Shown here: positions 17,819 to 25,919 of the stretch, piece by piece
Layout: each line of letters begins with the position of its first letter
Numbering within the stretch: the first letter of the stretch is position 1
Source: Acidobacteriota bacterium
GTDB taxonomy: Bacteria; Acidobacteriota; Blastocatellia; Pyrinomonadales; Pyrinomonadaceae
Reading direction: 5' to 3'
DNA length: 64,000 nucleotides
Assembly: GCA_019639175.1 (NCBI GenBank)
Contig: JAHBSK010000008.1
Coordinates: 124,001 to 188,000 of the forward strand
Notes under the pieces: generated by a model
Seen by the model: the letters and a program-made list of their open reading frames with translations, nothing else
What the model was told of the DNA's origin: nothing
Database searches by the model: none
Position numbers and translations under genes: made by a program

Positions 17819-18568
17819 TTAGGTCACGGTTCCGCCGTCAACCGTCACGATCTCGCCGTTCATATAGGAATTGCGCGGGCTGACCATAAAGGCGGCAAAT
17901 TCCGCAAGTTCATTTGGATGACCGAGCCGCCTTAGCGAAACCCAGCCCTCGTGTACCTGAAGCAGACGTTCGGGCAAAGTATTGCCGAGGTCGGTGTCAA
18001 ATATGCCCGCAGCGATGGCGTTGACCGTAATGCCGAAATTTGCCGCTTCGCGCGAAAGGCATTTTGTAAAGCCGATCATCGCCGCCTTTGACGTGGCGTA
18101 ATGCACCGCCGTGGGCAATGCCCTTATCGCTCCGATGCTGGTTATGTTCAGGATCGTCCCGGCACGCTGGCGGATCATCATTTTATAAAAGGGCTTGGTC
18201 ACGGCGAACAGGCTGTTGACATTGGTATCAACGACCCAATCCCATGAACGGTCGGTCGTGGTCGCGAAATTGTCGCCTTTGTTCACGGCGGCGTTGTTGA
18301 CCAGCACGTCCACTCCGCCCCATTGATCCACGATCTCGCGGGCGGTACGCTTCATCCCGACGCGGTCGGTCACGGACACCTTGAACGCGAGGGCTTTTCG
18401 GCCAAACGCCTCGATCTTTCCTTTCACGGTTTCGGCCAGGTCGTCACGCGAATTATAGTTGAACGCCACATCGGCCCCTTCGCGGGCAAATACCTCGCAA
18501 ATGGCCGCTCCGATGCCTCTGGTTCCGCCGGACACAAAAACACGTTTTCCTTCAAGCAAAAGACTCAA
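17819..18568 (-). CDS. SDR family NAD(P)-dependent oxidoreductase (FabG-like)
   Basis: 249 residues with the classical short-chain dehydrogenase layout: nucleotide motif GGTRGIGAAI (about 14-23), NNAA near 92, active-site Ser in NITSIGA (about 142) and YATSK (about 155-159). It probably reduces or oxidises a keto/hydroxy group, as in fatty-acid or sugar pathways. The likely start is a TTG at 18568: CGGAG sits eight bases upstream and no in-frame ATG is near. It is 87 bases downstream of a glycolipid-type glycosyltransferase gene on the same strand, so it may belong to that operon. Confidence 0.9.
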   Translation of the reverse strand: MSLLLEGKRVFVSGGTRGIGAAICEVFAREGADVAFNYNSRDDLAETVKGKIEAFGRKALAFKVSVTDRVGMKRTAREIVDQWGGVDVLVNNAAVNKGDNFATTTDRSWDWVVDTNVNSLFAVTKPFYKMMIRQRAGTILNITSIGAIRALPTAVHYATSKAAMIGFTKCLSREAANFGITVNAIAAGIFDTDLGNTLPERLLQVHEGWVSLRRLGHPNELAEFAAFMVSPRNSYMNGEIVTVDGGTVT

Positions 18569-18655
18569 TATACACGCTCCGAAATATTAATGGGATAGGT
18601 CAAAAGAAAAGGTTAAGAAAATGAACGTTGGCTGACAAGCGGGCAAAGGTGATTT

Positions 18656-19846
18656 TTACGCCGCCTTTGCCGTCTCGGCCTGTAACGCGGGAGCATTTCG
18701 CGGCATTAGGGCCGCTATTTCCCTGACAATAGCCTCGGTCGCGTCGGGATTTGAAAGGCCGTTTGCCGCTGCCCGCATTCCCAGGTAACGGTCTGTGTCC
18801 TCGGCCAGCGAACGGATAAGAGGAACAATGTCTGATGCCTTTTCCAGAAGAATGCCGGCTCCGCGTCCTGCTATCAGACGCACCGTTCCGGCTTCCTGCG
18901 GCATCGGCGGCGTCGTGGCGTCGGCGATTATCGGCAGCCGGCAGGCCAGAGCCTCAAACGTCGTCAGGCCGCCAAGTTTGGAAACCATGACGTTTGCCGA
19001 CTGCATTAGTTTTTCGACCTCATCAGAATATCCGATGACCTTTACCGGGAATTTCGCGGTCTTTGCGATGGCCTCGGCCTCGGCCTTCAATTCCTCGTTG
19101 CGTCCCGCCAAAAAGATGGCCTGCACGTCCAGTTCGCCCCGGACAAATTCCCTGAAAATGCTTGGAATGTTGCCGCCGCCTATCCATCCGGCGTTGATGA
19201 ATACCGTGAATTTGTGCGGATCAAGGCCGTAGGCTGTCCGCGCGTTTTGAGCATCCAGTTCATCCGCCGCCCTGAACTTCGGATGCAGCGGCAGGCCGGA
19301 GATCTTTATCTTTTCGGAAGAAACGCCGTAATCAACAAGCTGCCTCTTCGCCTCGTCGTTTGCGACAAGGTAGAGCGAAACGTCATCACACGCCCATCCT
19401 TTCCAAAAACCGTAGCAAGGATCGGTCACAACCGTGACAAGCGGTATCTGGGCCGTCAGGTTAAGTTCACGAAGAATGCGGGCAAAAATGTGCTGGGTCA
19501 GCGGATGTACGCTGACAACGACGTGAGGACACCATTTTTCAAATGCGTCCCGCAAGAACACCATGCAGCGTTTCTGAAAGAATTCACTTTTTTCCGGGCG
19601 GATCCAATTTACGGTCCAGTACAGATATTTCATCCATCCCTGTTTGTGCCGCAAGATCCAGTTGTACAACCTGACCAGTTTTTCGGTGATGTGATGCGAG
19701 TCCTCAATGGCCCTGACGATCCTTACTGCGACCGATCCGCCATGCCAAAACCTGTCCAGCCCGACAGCTATCGCCTGCGCCGCCGAACGGTGTCCGCCGC
19801 CGGTGTCAGACGATATGATAAGTATCTTGGGTGTATTCGGCTGCAT
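18656..19846 (-). CDS. MGDG synthase / UgtP-like glycosyltransferase
   Basis: 396 residues from the ATG at 19846 (a TTG at 19864 would overlap the upstream gene). A GT28-type enzyme: the N-terminal domain has the diagnostic ISSDTGGGHRSAAQAI (about 10-25) and the C-terminal domain has the nucleotide-sugar region VSKLGGLTTFEALACRLPII (about 290-310) and PQEAGTVRLI. Relatives transfer galactose or glucose from UDP-sugar to diacylglycerol on the inner membrane face. It is the third gene of a leftward operon with the radical SAM and Uma2 genes (gaps of 5 and 7 bases). The lipid substrate is an inference from the family. Confidence 0.88.
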   Translation of the reverse strand: MQPNTPKILIISSDTGGGHRSAAQAIAVGLDRFWHGGSVAVRIVRAIEDSHHITEKLVRLYNWILRHKQGWMKYLYWTVNWIRPEKSEFFQKRCMVFLRDAFEKWCPHVVVSVHPLTQHIFARILRELNLTAQIPLVTVVTDPCYGFWKGWACDDVSLYLVANDEAKRQLVDYGVSSEKIKISGLPLHPKFRAADELDAQNARTAYGLDPHKFTVFINAGWIGGGNIPSIFREFVRGELDVQAIFLAGRNEELKAEAEAIAKTAKFPVKVIGYSDEVEKLMQSANVMVSKLGGLTTFEALACRLPIIADATTPPMPQEAGTVRLIAGRGAGILLEKASDIVPLIRSLAEDTDRYLGMRAAANGLSNPDATEAIVREIAALMPRNAPALQAETAKAA

Positions 19847-19853
19847 AGAGTTG

Positions 19854-20507
19854 TTATCCGGCAACGAGTTTCTTAAGAGTTTCAGCTATCAGGTCTCCGT
19901 CAAAAATTGCCCGAATCGGAACAGCGAAGTTTTCCACTACTACGCTTTTCAATATTCCCTCGTTCGCCTTTAATAACAGTTCGTAATCCCCTTCAACAAG
20001 CTCATACTGTTCTATTATCTCGGTATCAGGGTCAATTATCCAATATTCACTGATCCCGTGGGCCGCATAATCTTCAAATTTAACCCCGCGATCTCTTTTC
20101 TCGGTTGATTCCGATAAAACCTCAACCACCAGATCGGGTGCGGGAAACTGCATCTGATCCTTTGCAAATGTGATCGCCTTTTCGTTTCTGAAAAAGCACA
20201 GATCAGGTTCATAGTCATTTCGTGATAGCGATATCAGCATTTTTTCCGTCGCAACAACACCCAGTTGATTGGCGCGGACATAGGCAAGCATTAACCCGGA
20301 CAGGTTTGTAACGGCCTGAGTATGGCAGTATTTTGCCGGAGATTGAAAATATATCTCGCCGTTGATGAACTCCATTTTCCGATCCTCATCGATCATTTCA
20401 TAAAACCGCTTGCGTTTTTCCTGCTCAGCTTTTAGAGCGGCCTCTAATTCCCGAGCGAAAAGCACTGCATTCGGCATTTCAAGAGTTTGTGCAACGGTTA
20501 TATTCAT
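19854..20507 (-). CDS. Uma2 family (DUF820) putative endonuclease
   Basis: 217 residues. Recognised by the PD-(D/E)xK-like core: EFINGEIYFQSPAKYCHT, YEPDLCFF (about 117-124), the APDLVVEVLSEST strand (about 141-153) and KFEDYAAHGISEYWIIDP. Family proteins are widespread in cyanobacteria and acidobacteria; a nuclease activity is predicted and rarely tested. It sits tightly between a radical SAM gene and a glycosyltransferase gene, an odd place for a nuclease. It could be a passenger, since such genes often spread in host genomes. Confidence 0.88.
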   Translation of the reverse strand: MNITVAQTLEMPNAVLFARELEAALKAEQEKRKRFYEMIDEDRKMEFINGEIYFQSPAKYCHTQAVTNLSGLMLAYVRANQLGVVATEKMLISLSRNDYEPDLCFFRNEKAITFAKDQMQFPAPDLVVEVLSESTEKRDRGVKFEDYAAHGISEYWIIDPDTEIIEQYELVEGDYELLLKANEGILKSVVVENFAVPIRAIFDGDLIAETLKKLVAG

Positions 20508-20512
20508 CAGTA

Positions 20513-21682
20513 CTATGCTTTCAGGGCCACTTCGCGGGCGGCGGCAAATCCGGCGTTTTTCGAAGCCTTTATCATTTCCTTTTCAAGTTTCTTTATCTTG
20601 ACCAGATGCCCCGCGTTGAACGGCAGCGACGGATAATAACAGTTCGATTCGTGCGTGCAATAGCATCCGTTACCGACTTCCTTGCGGCGTTCCTTCATCA
20701 TATCGGTCTTCCACGCTGCCTGAAAATCCCAATCATAATCACGCAGATTCAGGACATCGGGCTTGTTCTCACAAGAAGAAAGCACGCCGTTGTCATAGAT
20801 GACCGCACCGGCGCTTCCGGCATAGCATTTCAGTTGGGCCTTGTTCTCTTCTTTGGTCTTTGCGATCAGGTCGTGCATGTAGATATCAACAGCCGCCTTG
20901 AAAAAACCGCCTTCGCCGCCGTAATTATTCTTGATCGCGGCGCTCTTTGTATCTTCAAGGATCATCTGTGACAGCCGTGCGTAACGCTGATGGTCGAACT
21001 CAAGTTCCTTCGGATCAGCGGACGGCGGACGAATATAGTTGATATTGACCTTGTCCGGTTTGAGGTCGTATTTAAGAAAATCGTACCAGTCAAAGATCGT
21101 GTCCTCGTTTGAATGCATCACGCAAGTACACGTTTGAATATCAAGGTTCGGATACTGCTCGCGCTTCATCTGCTGGAGTGTCCGCGCCGTATGGATCGCC
21201 TTGTCCCAGCTTCCCTCTTTGCGGCGGATCTTCTCATGAGCTTCCTTCATGCCGTCAATGCCGAGGGCGACGCTGACATTCAGGCCGGGACATTCATCCA
21301 GGATCTTTGCCACATCAGGAAATATCCGCTGATGGATCTGGCCGTTCGACATCAGATAGACCGAATCAAGCTTGTTGTTCTCGTAAAAAGACTTCACGAT
21401 CTCCGGCAGGTCCTTTCGCGTGAAAGGTTCGCCGCCTGCAAGCACGAGAACCCCGAGGTTGCCGCCAAGCGTTTCCGAAATGCGGGCTATCTCGTGAGCC
21501 TTCATCTGCATCTTCTTGCGCGGACGGTCATCAAGCTCTTCGGTAAAAAAACAGTGCGTGCAGCGCATATCGCACACACTCGTTACCAGAATGTTCAAAA
21601 ATACCGGTGAGATCGTCTTGCCGACCGCAAGGCTTGCGTATCGCTTAAAGATCTCGCGTGTTGTAAAATCCATGAAATCCAT
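20513..21682 (-). CDS. Radical SAM protein with SPASM-like C-terminus
   Basis: 389 residues from ATG 21682 (a TTG at 21736 extends it by 18 residues without visible conservation). The radical SAM cluster motif is CDMRCTHC (C-x3-C-x2-C, about residues 38-45), followed by VLVLAGGEPFTR (the GGEP motif) and YLMSNGQ. The C-terminal third carries further cysteines (KCYAGSAGAVIYDNG, SSCENKPD, CYCTHESNC) as in SPASM/twitch domains that bind auxiliary iron-sulfur clusters. Such enzymes modify peptides, lipids or cofactors. The neighbouring glycolipid-type transferase suggests a lipid or envelope substrate, which is unproven. First gene of a three- or four-gene leftward operon. Confidence 0.9.
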   Translation of the reverse strand: MDFMDFTTREIFKRYASLAVGKTISPVFLNILVTSVCDMRCTHCFFTEELDDRPRKKMQMKAHEIARISETLGGNLGVLVLAGGEPFTRKDLPEIVKSFYENNKLDSVYLMSNGQIHQRIFPDVAKILDECPGLNVSVALGIDGMKEAHEKIRRKEGSWDKAIHTARTLQQMKREQYPNLDIQTCTCVMHSNEDTIFDWYDFLKYDLKPDKVNINYIRPPSADPKELEFDHQRYARLSQMILEDTKSAAIKNNYGGEGGFFKAAVDIYMHDLIAKTKEENKAQLKCYAGSAGAVIYDNGVLSSCENKPDVLNLRDYDWDFQAAWKTDMMKERRKEVGNGCYCTHESNCYYPSLPFNAGHLVKIKKLEKEMIKASKNAGFAAAREVALKA

Positions 21683-21928
21683 TATCAATTTCCTCAGCTG
21701 AACGGCCTCCGCAACCCTGCGGCGGGACACACTCAACCACTATAAACTTTAACCTAAAAACGGCTATTTTGGAAACTATGTTCCGTATGATCCTGTCTGT
21801 AACTGTTTAAAATACTTGCTCAACGTAAATATCATGTTATCATTCCCTATTCTTTGCGGCGGCGCATCTTTTTTGTAAAAGCCCGACGGTATTAGGCATT
21901 TAACAGGTGAGTCATTGCAATTTCCCTT

Positions 21929-22420
21929 ATGAACGTTCACCAGACACAGATGAAAAGCGTGTTCAACACCGCATTACCGATGTTTTTTCGCCGGAGTATA
22001 TCGGCCTTTGCGGCAACACTGATCCTCTTCATCGGTTCGTCCGCGTTTTCGATGCCTACGGGAACCGAGACGTTGGCAAACGATCCGCAGCCTGAGCGTC
22101 AGGCATCGGCAAAAGACAAGCGTCCGGTTGTTAAAACCGTGCCGGAACCGTCAGGCCTGGCGATGCTCTCAGGACATTCGATGACGCCTGAAGGACGCCC
22201 GATAAACGGAGCGACGGTCGTGTTGTTGGATGAATTCGGAAATTTCAGGAAGACGAATACCAATGGTTTTGGCCTGTTCCGTTTTTCTGCTGTCGAAACG
22301 GGACGGCTGTATATGCTTTTCATCGTTCACAAACAATACGTTTTCGCTTTTCCCTCTGAAATGTTCGAGATAACAGGCGACATTCACGGCATCTCACTCG
22401 TCGGTGAACCTTCGTTTTGA
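21929..22420 (+). CDS. Exported protein with carboxypeptidase-regulatory-like domain
   Basis: 163 residues. A hydrophobic export segment (ISAFAATLILFIGSSAFS, about 24-42) is followed by a low-complexity linker, then one small beta-sandwich unit (about 78-160): LSGHSMTPEGRPINGATVVL, TNGFGLFRFSAVETG and FAFPSEMFEITGD. That is the CarboxypepD_reg/transthyretin-like fold common in acidobacterial outer-membrane proteins. It is divergent from the radical SAM gene. The exact start is uncertain (21929 or 21950). Its function is probably structural or ligand binding at the envelope. Confidence 0.7.
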   Translation: MNVHQTQMKSVFNTALPMFFRRSISAFAATLILFIGSSAFSMPTGTETLANDPQPERQASAKDKRPVVKTVPEPSGLAMLSGHSMTPEGRPINGATVVLLDEFGNFRKTNTNGFGLFRFSAVETGRLYMLFIVHKQYVFAFPSEMFEITGDIHGISLVGEPSF

Positions 22421-22476
22421 TCGTTTGACTAATTTTTCTTAGCTAACGAGCTTTCGACCCTGCCCTCAATTCCCTA

Positions 22477-22494
22477 AAACCTCCTGACAGGTTT
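22477..22494 (+). promoter_or_regulatory. Inverted repeat before the cysteine desulfurase gene
   Basis: AAACCT-CCTGAC-AGGTTT, perfect 6-bp arms, ends 11 bases before the ATG at 22506. It shares the ACCT/AGGT half-sites of the ferritin palindrome at 17643-17660 but with a six- instead of four-base centre. Confidence 0.3.
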
Positions 22495-22505
22495 AGAATG
22501 GAAGA

Positions 22506-23693
22506 ATGTTACGGCGCGTATATCTCGACAATTCGGCCACAACGCAGGTCGCTCCCGAAGTTCTGGAAGCGATGATGCCTTTCCTCACCGAAAATTTTGG
22601 CAATCCTTCAAGCATTCATCATTTTGGACAGATCGCGCGCTCGGCGGTAGATAAAGCACGTCATCAGGTTGCGGAAATACTGAACGCTCGTCCTAACGAG
22701 ATCATTTTCACGTCGGGCGGGACGGAATCGAATAATCTTGCCATTCGCGGGCTGATACAGGAACTGATACGGAAGGAGCCTGATGTCAGGCCGCATATCA
22801 TAACGTCTGTCATCGAACATCCGGCGGTGAAAATGGTCTGCGAGGACCTGGAAAAAAGCGGCTGTGATGTAACTTTTCTGCCGTGTCATGAGGATGGCGT
22901 GGTGCGTTTTGAGGATGTCGTCGCGGCAATGACCGACCGGACGGTGCTTATTTCGATAATGACCGCGAATAACGAGATCGGCACGCTCCAGCCGGTCGCG
23001 GAGATCGGAACCTTTGTCCGCTCGCTTAGGAATGATGGACGAAAGATATATTTCCACACGGACGCCGTTCAGGCAATCGGCAAGATAAAAGTGGATGTGG
23101 AAGAGATCGGCTGCGACCTTTTATCGCTTTCGGCTCACAAGATACATGCTCCAAAAGGCGTCGGAGCGCTTTTCGTGCGGCGTGGAACGCGGCTCCATCC
23201 GCAGAACATCGGCGGCAAACAGGAACGCGGCATTCGCGGCGGCACCGATGCCGTCCCGCAGATAGTCGGCCTCGGCAAAGCTGCCGAAATGGCCGGCGAA
23301 AAGATGCATGAAGACGCGGAACGGCTCCGCCAAATGCGTGACAGATTTGAAACGGCGGTCTTTGAAATGATCCCGGACACGCATCTGAACGGCAGCAGAG
23401 ACCGCCGCGTCCCGAACATCTCAAACATCTCGTTCGGTTCGGTCGAGGGCGAAGGCCTGCTGATAAATCTGGACATGCAGGGCATTGCCGTTTCCACCGG
23501 TTCGGCATGTTCTTCCGGTTCGCTTGAACCGTCGCCGATCATCAGGGCGTTGGGCCGCGAGGATCAACTTGCTCGCGGAGCGATCCGCTTCAGCTTTGGC
23601 AGATACAATGGTGACGAGGATGTCGAACACACCCTCGCCATTTTGCCGCGAGCCGTTGAAACATTGCGAAGCCTCGCTCCGCCTAAACGTTGA
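22506..23693 (+). CDS. Cysteine desulfurase (IscS/NifS family)
   Basis: 395 residues. Type V aminotransferase with VYLDNSATTQVAPEVLEAM at the start, SGGTESNNLAIRG (cofactor phosphate site, about 70-82), the PLP lysine in SAHKIHAPKG (about 211) and the catalytic cysteine loop STGSACSSGSLEPS (about 330-343). It releases sulfur from cysteine as a persulfide for iron-sulfur cluster or tRNA thiolation. The GSACSSGS loop is the long, IscS-like (group I) form. The gene stands alone with no iscU or Rrf2 regulator nearby. It ends 14 bases from the convergent gene. Confidence 0.95.
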   Translation: MLRRVYLDNSATTQVAPEVLEAMMPFLTENFGNPSSIHHFGQIARSAVDKARHQVAEILNARPNEIIFTSGGTESNNLAIRGLIQELIRKEPDVRPHIITSVIEHPAVKMVCEDLEKSGCDVTFLPCHEDGVVRFEDVVAAMTDRTVLISIMTANNEIGTLQPVAEIGTFVRSLRNDGRKIYFHTDAVQAIGKIKVDVEEIGCDLLSLSAHKIHAPKGVGALFVRRGTRLHPQNIGGKQERGIRGGTDAVPQIVGLGKAAEMAGEKMHEDAERLRQMRDRFETAVFEMIPDTHLNGSRDRRVPNISNISFGSVEGEGLLINLDMQGIAVSTGSACSSGSLEPSPIIRALGREDQLARGAIRFSFGRYNGDEDVEHTLAILPRAVETLRSLAPPKR

Positions 23694-23707
23694 TCATTGG
23701 CACCACA

Positions 23708-25141
23708 TTACTTTCCTGAAACATCCACCACATTTTGCGCGGCCTGTTCGATGACGCGCGATATTATGTCGTCGCCGTCGGCTGAGGCTTTTTCCTTGTA
23801 TTGTTTGGACATAACCTGCTGACCCGCACCGTTGACCGCCCTTACTTCAAGCGTGACCTCGTCCTTTGCTTTTACCTGAGAGGCAACGGTCGTCGCCGAA
23901 ACAGCAGCCTGCGTTATCACCTGTCCGGCGATGTTGCCGACCGTGCTTCCGGTATGGCCGATGCCTGTGCTGGCAATGGTCGAGCCTAGAACCTTGCCGA
24001 ATTTGCCGCCAAAACCTCCGCCGCCTTTTTTATGTGAAACTGTCACGTGAAGAACAAGGTCACAGTCCTTTTCGCGAGCCTCGCTGTCGGCAGCCGACGG
24101 GAGTTTCGCTGAAAGAGTCACAACCTCGATATTCGGCACTGACAGATATGCGGTCAACGTATTCTTGACCGCTTCGGCAAGTTCGGACGCGTTCAGGCTG
24201 CCGCCGACCGCTCCGGTTCTCACATTTGCCAGGCCGATGCGGATGGTTCCGGCCTTTTTCGGGCCGAGTTCCGAACCGCCTGTAACTGCCGTTTGCGTCG
24301 CTGTGTTTGGCAGAGGCGTCGAACTTCCCTGCTGACCGCCTATCGTGTCGGAACTGCGTCTGGCCAACGCTGTTGTAGCGGCAGAAGCGTAAAGCTGAGA
24401 ACTGTCCTCAACCTGCCGGTAATCGGGCGGAACCTCAAAAAGATCGTTGTCGAGCGAAGCTTTTGAAAGCTCAACGACCTCGCTGACGATCGACATCGAT
24501 TCCTTTCCGTTCTCATCGAACATGGTCATTTTTTCATAAACAGGATAGCCGCGCTTTCCGCCGCCGGTCGTGACCAGTTCGTGTTTGTCCTGACAGCCGC
24601 CGGGCTTTCGGTATTCATAGCGGCGGGCAAAATTTTCGTCGCCGCAGTTGAACTCATAGGCAAAGTCTATGTACCAGCCGTCGGTTTCCATCTTTGTTTT
24701 TGTCCTGTTGCAGGCTTCCGGTGATGATTCGGTACTCATCGTGATGACGAGCCGCCGTGCCGTGTAACCGAACATCTGTTTGCGTTCGCCTGTGTCGCGG
24801 ATGTTTACGGTCGTCACGATGCGTCCGCCTTTTGTTATCGGCGCACCGGCCGCTTTAGGCGCATCCGGTTGTTTAGGGTCAAGATTTCCGAATTCATCAA
24901 CGGTAAATGTCTTTGCCGCGGGGTTCATCTGTATCGCCCGCCGCAGGTCGCATTGGGTGATGTTTACCATCACGCCGCCCATCGTCTCGCTGCGTTCGCG
25001 TTTCCCTTTGATGTAGGTCGTGTTCTCATACGACTGTCCGCCAACGGACTGTTTTGTCTTGATCTTCAGATCCGCCATGGCGGTTCCGGATCCCATGAAA
25101 ATGATAACTGCCGCAAAAAAAGTATAAAGCCAGGTGTTCAT
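23708..25141 (-). CDS. Secreted protein of unknown function
   Basis: 477 residues with a signal peptide (to about GTAMA, residue 22). The N-terminal 240 residues are rich in beta strands and have a periodic pattern (DLKIKTKQSVGG, YIKGKRERSETMGG, AAKTFTVDEF) resembling DUF4412-type lipoprotein-like folds. A low-complexity linker (about 260-300) precedes a second domain (about 310-470) with a Gly-rich stretch (KKGGGGFGGKFGKVLGS) that could insert in or touch membranes. GAGG lies about eight bases before the ATG. No enzyme motif is visible; I do not recognise the family with confidence. Confidence 0.75.
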   Translation of the reverse strand: MNTWLYTFFAAVIIFMGSGTAMADLKIKTKQSVGGQSYENTTYIKGKRERSETMGGVMVNITQCDLRRAIQMNPAAKTFTVDEFGNLDPKQPDAPKAAGAPITKGGRIVTTVNIRDTGERKQMFGYTARRLVITMSTESSPEACNRTKTKMETDGWYIDFAYEFNCGDENFARRYEYRKPGGCQDKHELVTTGGGKRGYPVYEKMTMFDENGKESMSIVSEVVELSKASLDNDLFEVPPDYRQVEDSSQLYASAATTALARRSSDTIGGQQGSSTPLPNTATQTAVTGGSELGPKKAGTIRIGLANVRTGAVGGSLNASELAEAVKNTLTAYLSVPNIEVVTLSAKLPSAADSEAREKDCDLVLHVTVSHKKGGGGFGGKFGKVLGSTIASTGIGHTGSTVGNIAGQVITQAAVSATTVASQVKAKDEVTLEVRAVNGAGQQVMSKQYKEKASADGDDIISRVIEQAAQNVVDVSGK

Positions 25142-25305
25142 AAAATTACCTCGGTATAAAAATGCTTAAGACCCAGAAAGATCTCGGTCAACATACACAC
25201 GCGGAGTTTTTGGCTTATTCATATCATTAGGCAGGCTCGGCCATTGCGTGCGAATTTTGCAATAGCATATAATCTCGAAAGTTTCCGATACCCGATCCGA
25301 CAAAT

Positions 25306-25875
25306 ATGAGCAAAGAAGAATCCGGCGAGATCACACTGATGCTGATGGAACTGACCGACGGCAACCACGAAGTCGTCGATAAGATCTACCCGCATATCTA
25401 TGACGAACTGCGGCGTCTGGCGGGAAGCTATCTGCGGCGTGAACGGCCTGATCACACACTGCAGCCGACCGCTCTTGTCCACGAAGCCTATATGAAACTG
25501 ATCGACCAGACGAGGGTCAAATGGCAGAATCGCGCGCATTTTTTCGGCATCGCGGCTCAAGTGATGCGAAGGATATTGATGGATCATGCCCGAAAGCATC
25601 TGGCGGGAAAACGCGGCGGCAACGCCGAAGTTCTGCCGCTGGAAGAAGAGATCCTTGTCGTTTCACAGGACAAGTCGGCGGAACTGCTCGCTCTGGACGA
25701 TGCTCTGGAACAGCTTGAAAAGCTCGATCCGCAAAAGGCAAAGGTCGTCGAACTGCGGTATTTCGGCGGGCTGTCAATAGAGGAAACGGCCGAGGTGCTT
25801 GGCATAAGCGTCCCAACCGTCAATCGCCACTGGCGAATGGCAAAAGCGTATCTTTTTACAAAAATTTCAGAGTAA
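25306..25875 (+). CDS. ECF-type RNA polymerase sigma factor (TIGR02999-like)
   Basis: 189 residues. Region 2 includes IYDELRRLAGSYLRRER (about 30-46) and LVHEAYMKLI; region 4 is LEKLDPQKAKVVELRYFGG and SIEETAEVLGISVPTVNRHW (about 160-180), a helix-turn-helix. The pattern (HTLQPTALVHEAYMKL, then ILMDHARKH) is that of the TIGR02999 group of acidobacteria and planctomycetes, which is usually followed by a Ser/Thr kinase gene that may control it. Here no kinase follows; a convergent, AT-rich gene pair does. The nearest kinases are at 30850 and 57802. Confidence 0.93.
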   Translation: MSKEESGEITLMLMELTDGNHEVVDKIYPHIYDELRRLAGSYLRRERPDHTLQPTALVHEAYMKLIDQTRVKWQNRAHFFGIAAQVMRRILMDHARKHLAGKRGGNAEVLPLEEEILVVSQDKSAELLALDDALEQLEKLDPQKAKVVELRYFGGLSIEETAEVLGISVPTVNRHWRMAKAYLFTKISE

Positions 25876-25919
25876 ACCGATCTTTTACAATTCAAACGAA
25901 GCCCGTTTGAATTAAAAAG

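Noticed and set aside
19854-20507. Uma2 gene as a sign of a transposon.
   Set aside because: No terminal inverted repeats or transposase; the gene is tightly fitted in an operon. Uma2 proteins alone do not define an element.
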